Source of the DNA: Candidatus Kapaibacterium sp.
GTDB lineage: Bacteria; Bacteroidota; Ignavibacteria; Palsa-1295
Length of the DNA stretch: 5,831 bases
NCBI GenBank assembly: GCA_025450975.1
Contig: JANWLI010000121.1
Span: 1-5,831, forward strand
Reading direction: 5' to 3'
Part shown: in pieces, positions 5,639 to 5,831 of the stretch
How the letters are laid out: each line of letters begins with the position of its first letter
Numbering within the stretch: the first letter of the stretch is position 1
Made by a program: the position numbers and the translations under genes
The notes under the pieces: model-generated
What the model was told of the DNA's origin: nothing
Seen by the model: only the letters and a program-made list of their open reading frames with translations
Databases searched by the model: none

Positions 5639-5831
5639 ATGAGGCTTCTTCGCTACTTCTTTCTCGCTCTTGTGCTCGCCCCCCTCACAGTTTTTTCTTC
5701 CACACCTTCGGAAAAGCGTGTCGAGGCTGTTCGCGCCGATCAGATAATTACCGTCGATGGAAAATTAGACGAGTCCGTCTGGAAACGTAAGGGCTACGAT
5801 GTGTTCTTTCAGCGTGTCCCCGATGAAGGCA
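5639..5831 (+). CDS. Secreted DUF5916 / CBM9-like N-terminal domain protein (3' end outside window)
   Basis: Sixty-four codons are visible before the window ends. Residues 1-21 look like a Sec signal peptide: two arginines (R2, R5), a hydrophobic core FFLALVLAPLTVF (7-19) and a small-residue S-S region for cleavage. No lipobox cysteine is present, so a lipoprotein is unlikely. The mature part begins with VRADQIITVDGKLDESVW (31-48). Its IxVDGxLDExxW core is the hallmark of family 9 carbohydrate-binding-like beta-sandwich domains, and the following FFQRVPDEG (56-64) fits the opening of DUF5916 proteins. Complete members are usually 700-900 residues with a C-terminal beta-barrel-like region and are thought to sit in the outer membrane; their function is not established. 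The ATG at 5639 is chosen because the signal peptide follows at once; there is no Shine-Dalgarno. The C-terminal part, and so DUF5916 versus another CBM9-bearing protein, cannot be checked here. Confidence 0.8.
   Translation, partial: MRLLRYFFLALVLAPLTVFSSTPSEKRVEAVRADQIITVDGKLDESVWKRKGYDVFFQRVPDEG

Noticed and set aside
5605..5790. A + strand open frame from 5605 overlapping the signal-peptide gene
   Set aside because: It is in another frame with no recognisable composition or motif, whereas the frame from 5639 gives a signal peptide plus a CBM9-like signature.

Overview
The window holds ordinary chromosomal housekeeping genes of a Gram-negative bacterium, most likely in or near the Bacteroidota/Chlorobiota/Ignavibacteria (FCB) group. 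The lipopolysaccharide gene kdsB points to an outer membrane. None of the six visible start codons has a convincing Shine-Dalgarno motif, which is common in Bacteroidota. The CoaBC active-site loops (PAMD and LASG instead of PAMN and LACG) and the DUF5916/CBM9-like secreted protein at the right edge also fit this group. The assignment is inferred from motifs, not from a phylogeny.

Layout. Bases 1-260 (+) hold the C-terminal half of an HNH endonuclease. After a 61-base gap containing a perfect 13-base palindrome comes a TerC-family membrane protein (322-1050, +). Its stop codon overlaps, tail to tail, the stop codon of a leftward four-gene run: kdsB (4964-4224), a class-V aminotransferase-fold enzyme (4227-3103), coaBC (3103-1871) and a family-4 uracil-DNA glycosylase (1874-1047). 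Each junction in this run is an ATGA or TAATG stop/start overlap, so the four genes are almost certainly one translationally coupled operon. To the right, apt (5037-5549, +) diverges from kdsB across a 72-base gap that is half filled by a 36-base imperfect hairpin. An 89-base spacer then leads to the first 64 codons of an exported DUF5916/CBM9-like protein (5639 to the window edge).

The genes serve different core needs: CMP-Kdo for the outer membrane, the middle steps of coenzyme A synthesis, uracil repair, adenine salvage and probable metal ion export. No phage, insertion sequence, CRISPR array, tRNA, rRNA or defence island is visible, and I see no undescribed multi-gene system. The points most worth a second look are the divergent nucleotide-binding loop of KdsB, the CoaBC that lacks the usual catalytic cysteine, the large dyad between kdsB and apt, and the tightly coupled mixed-function operon.
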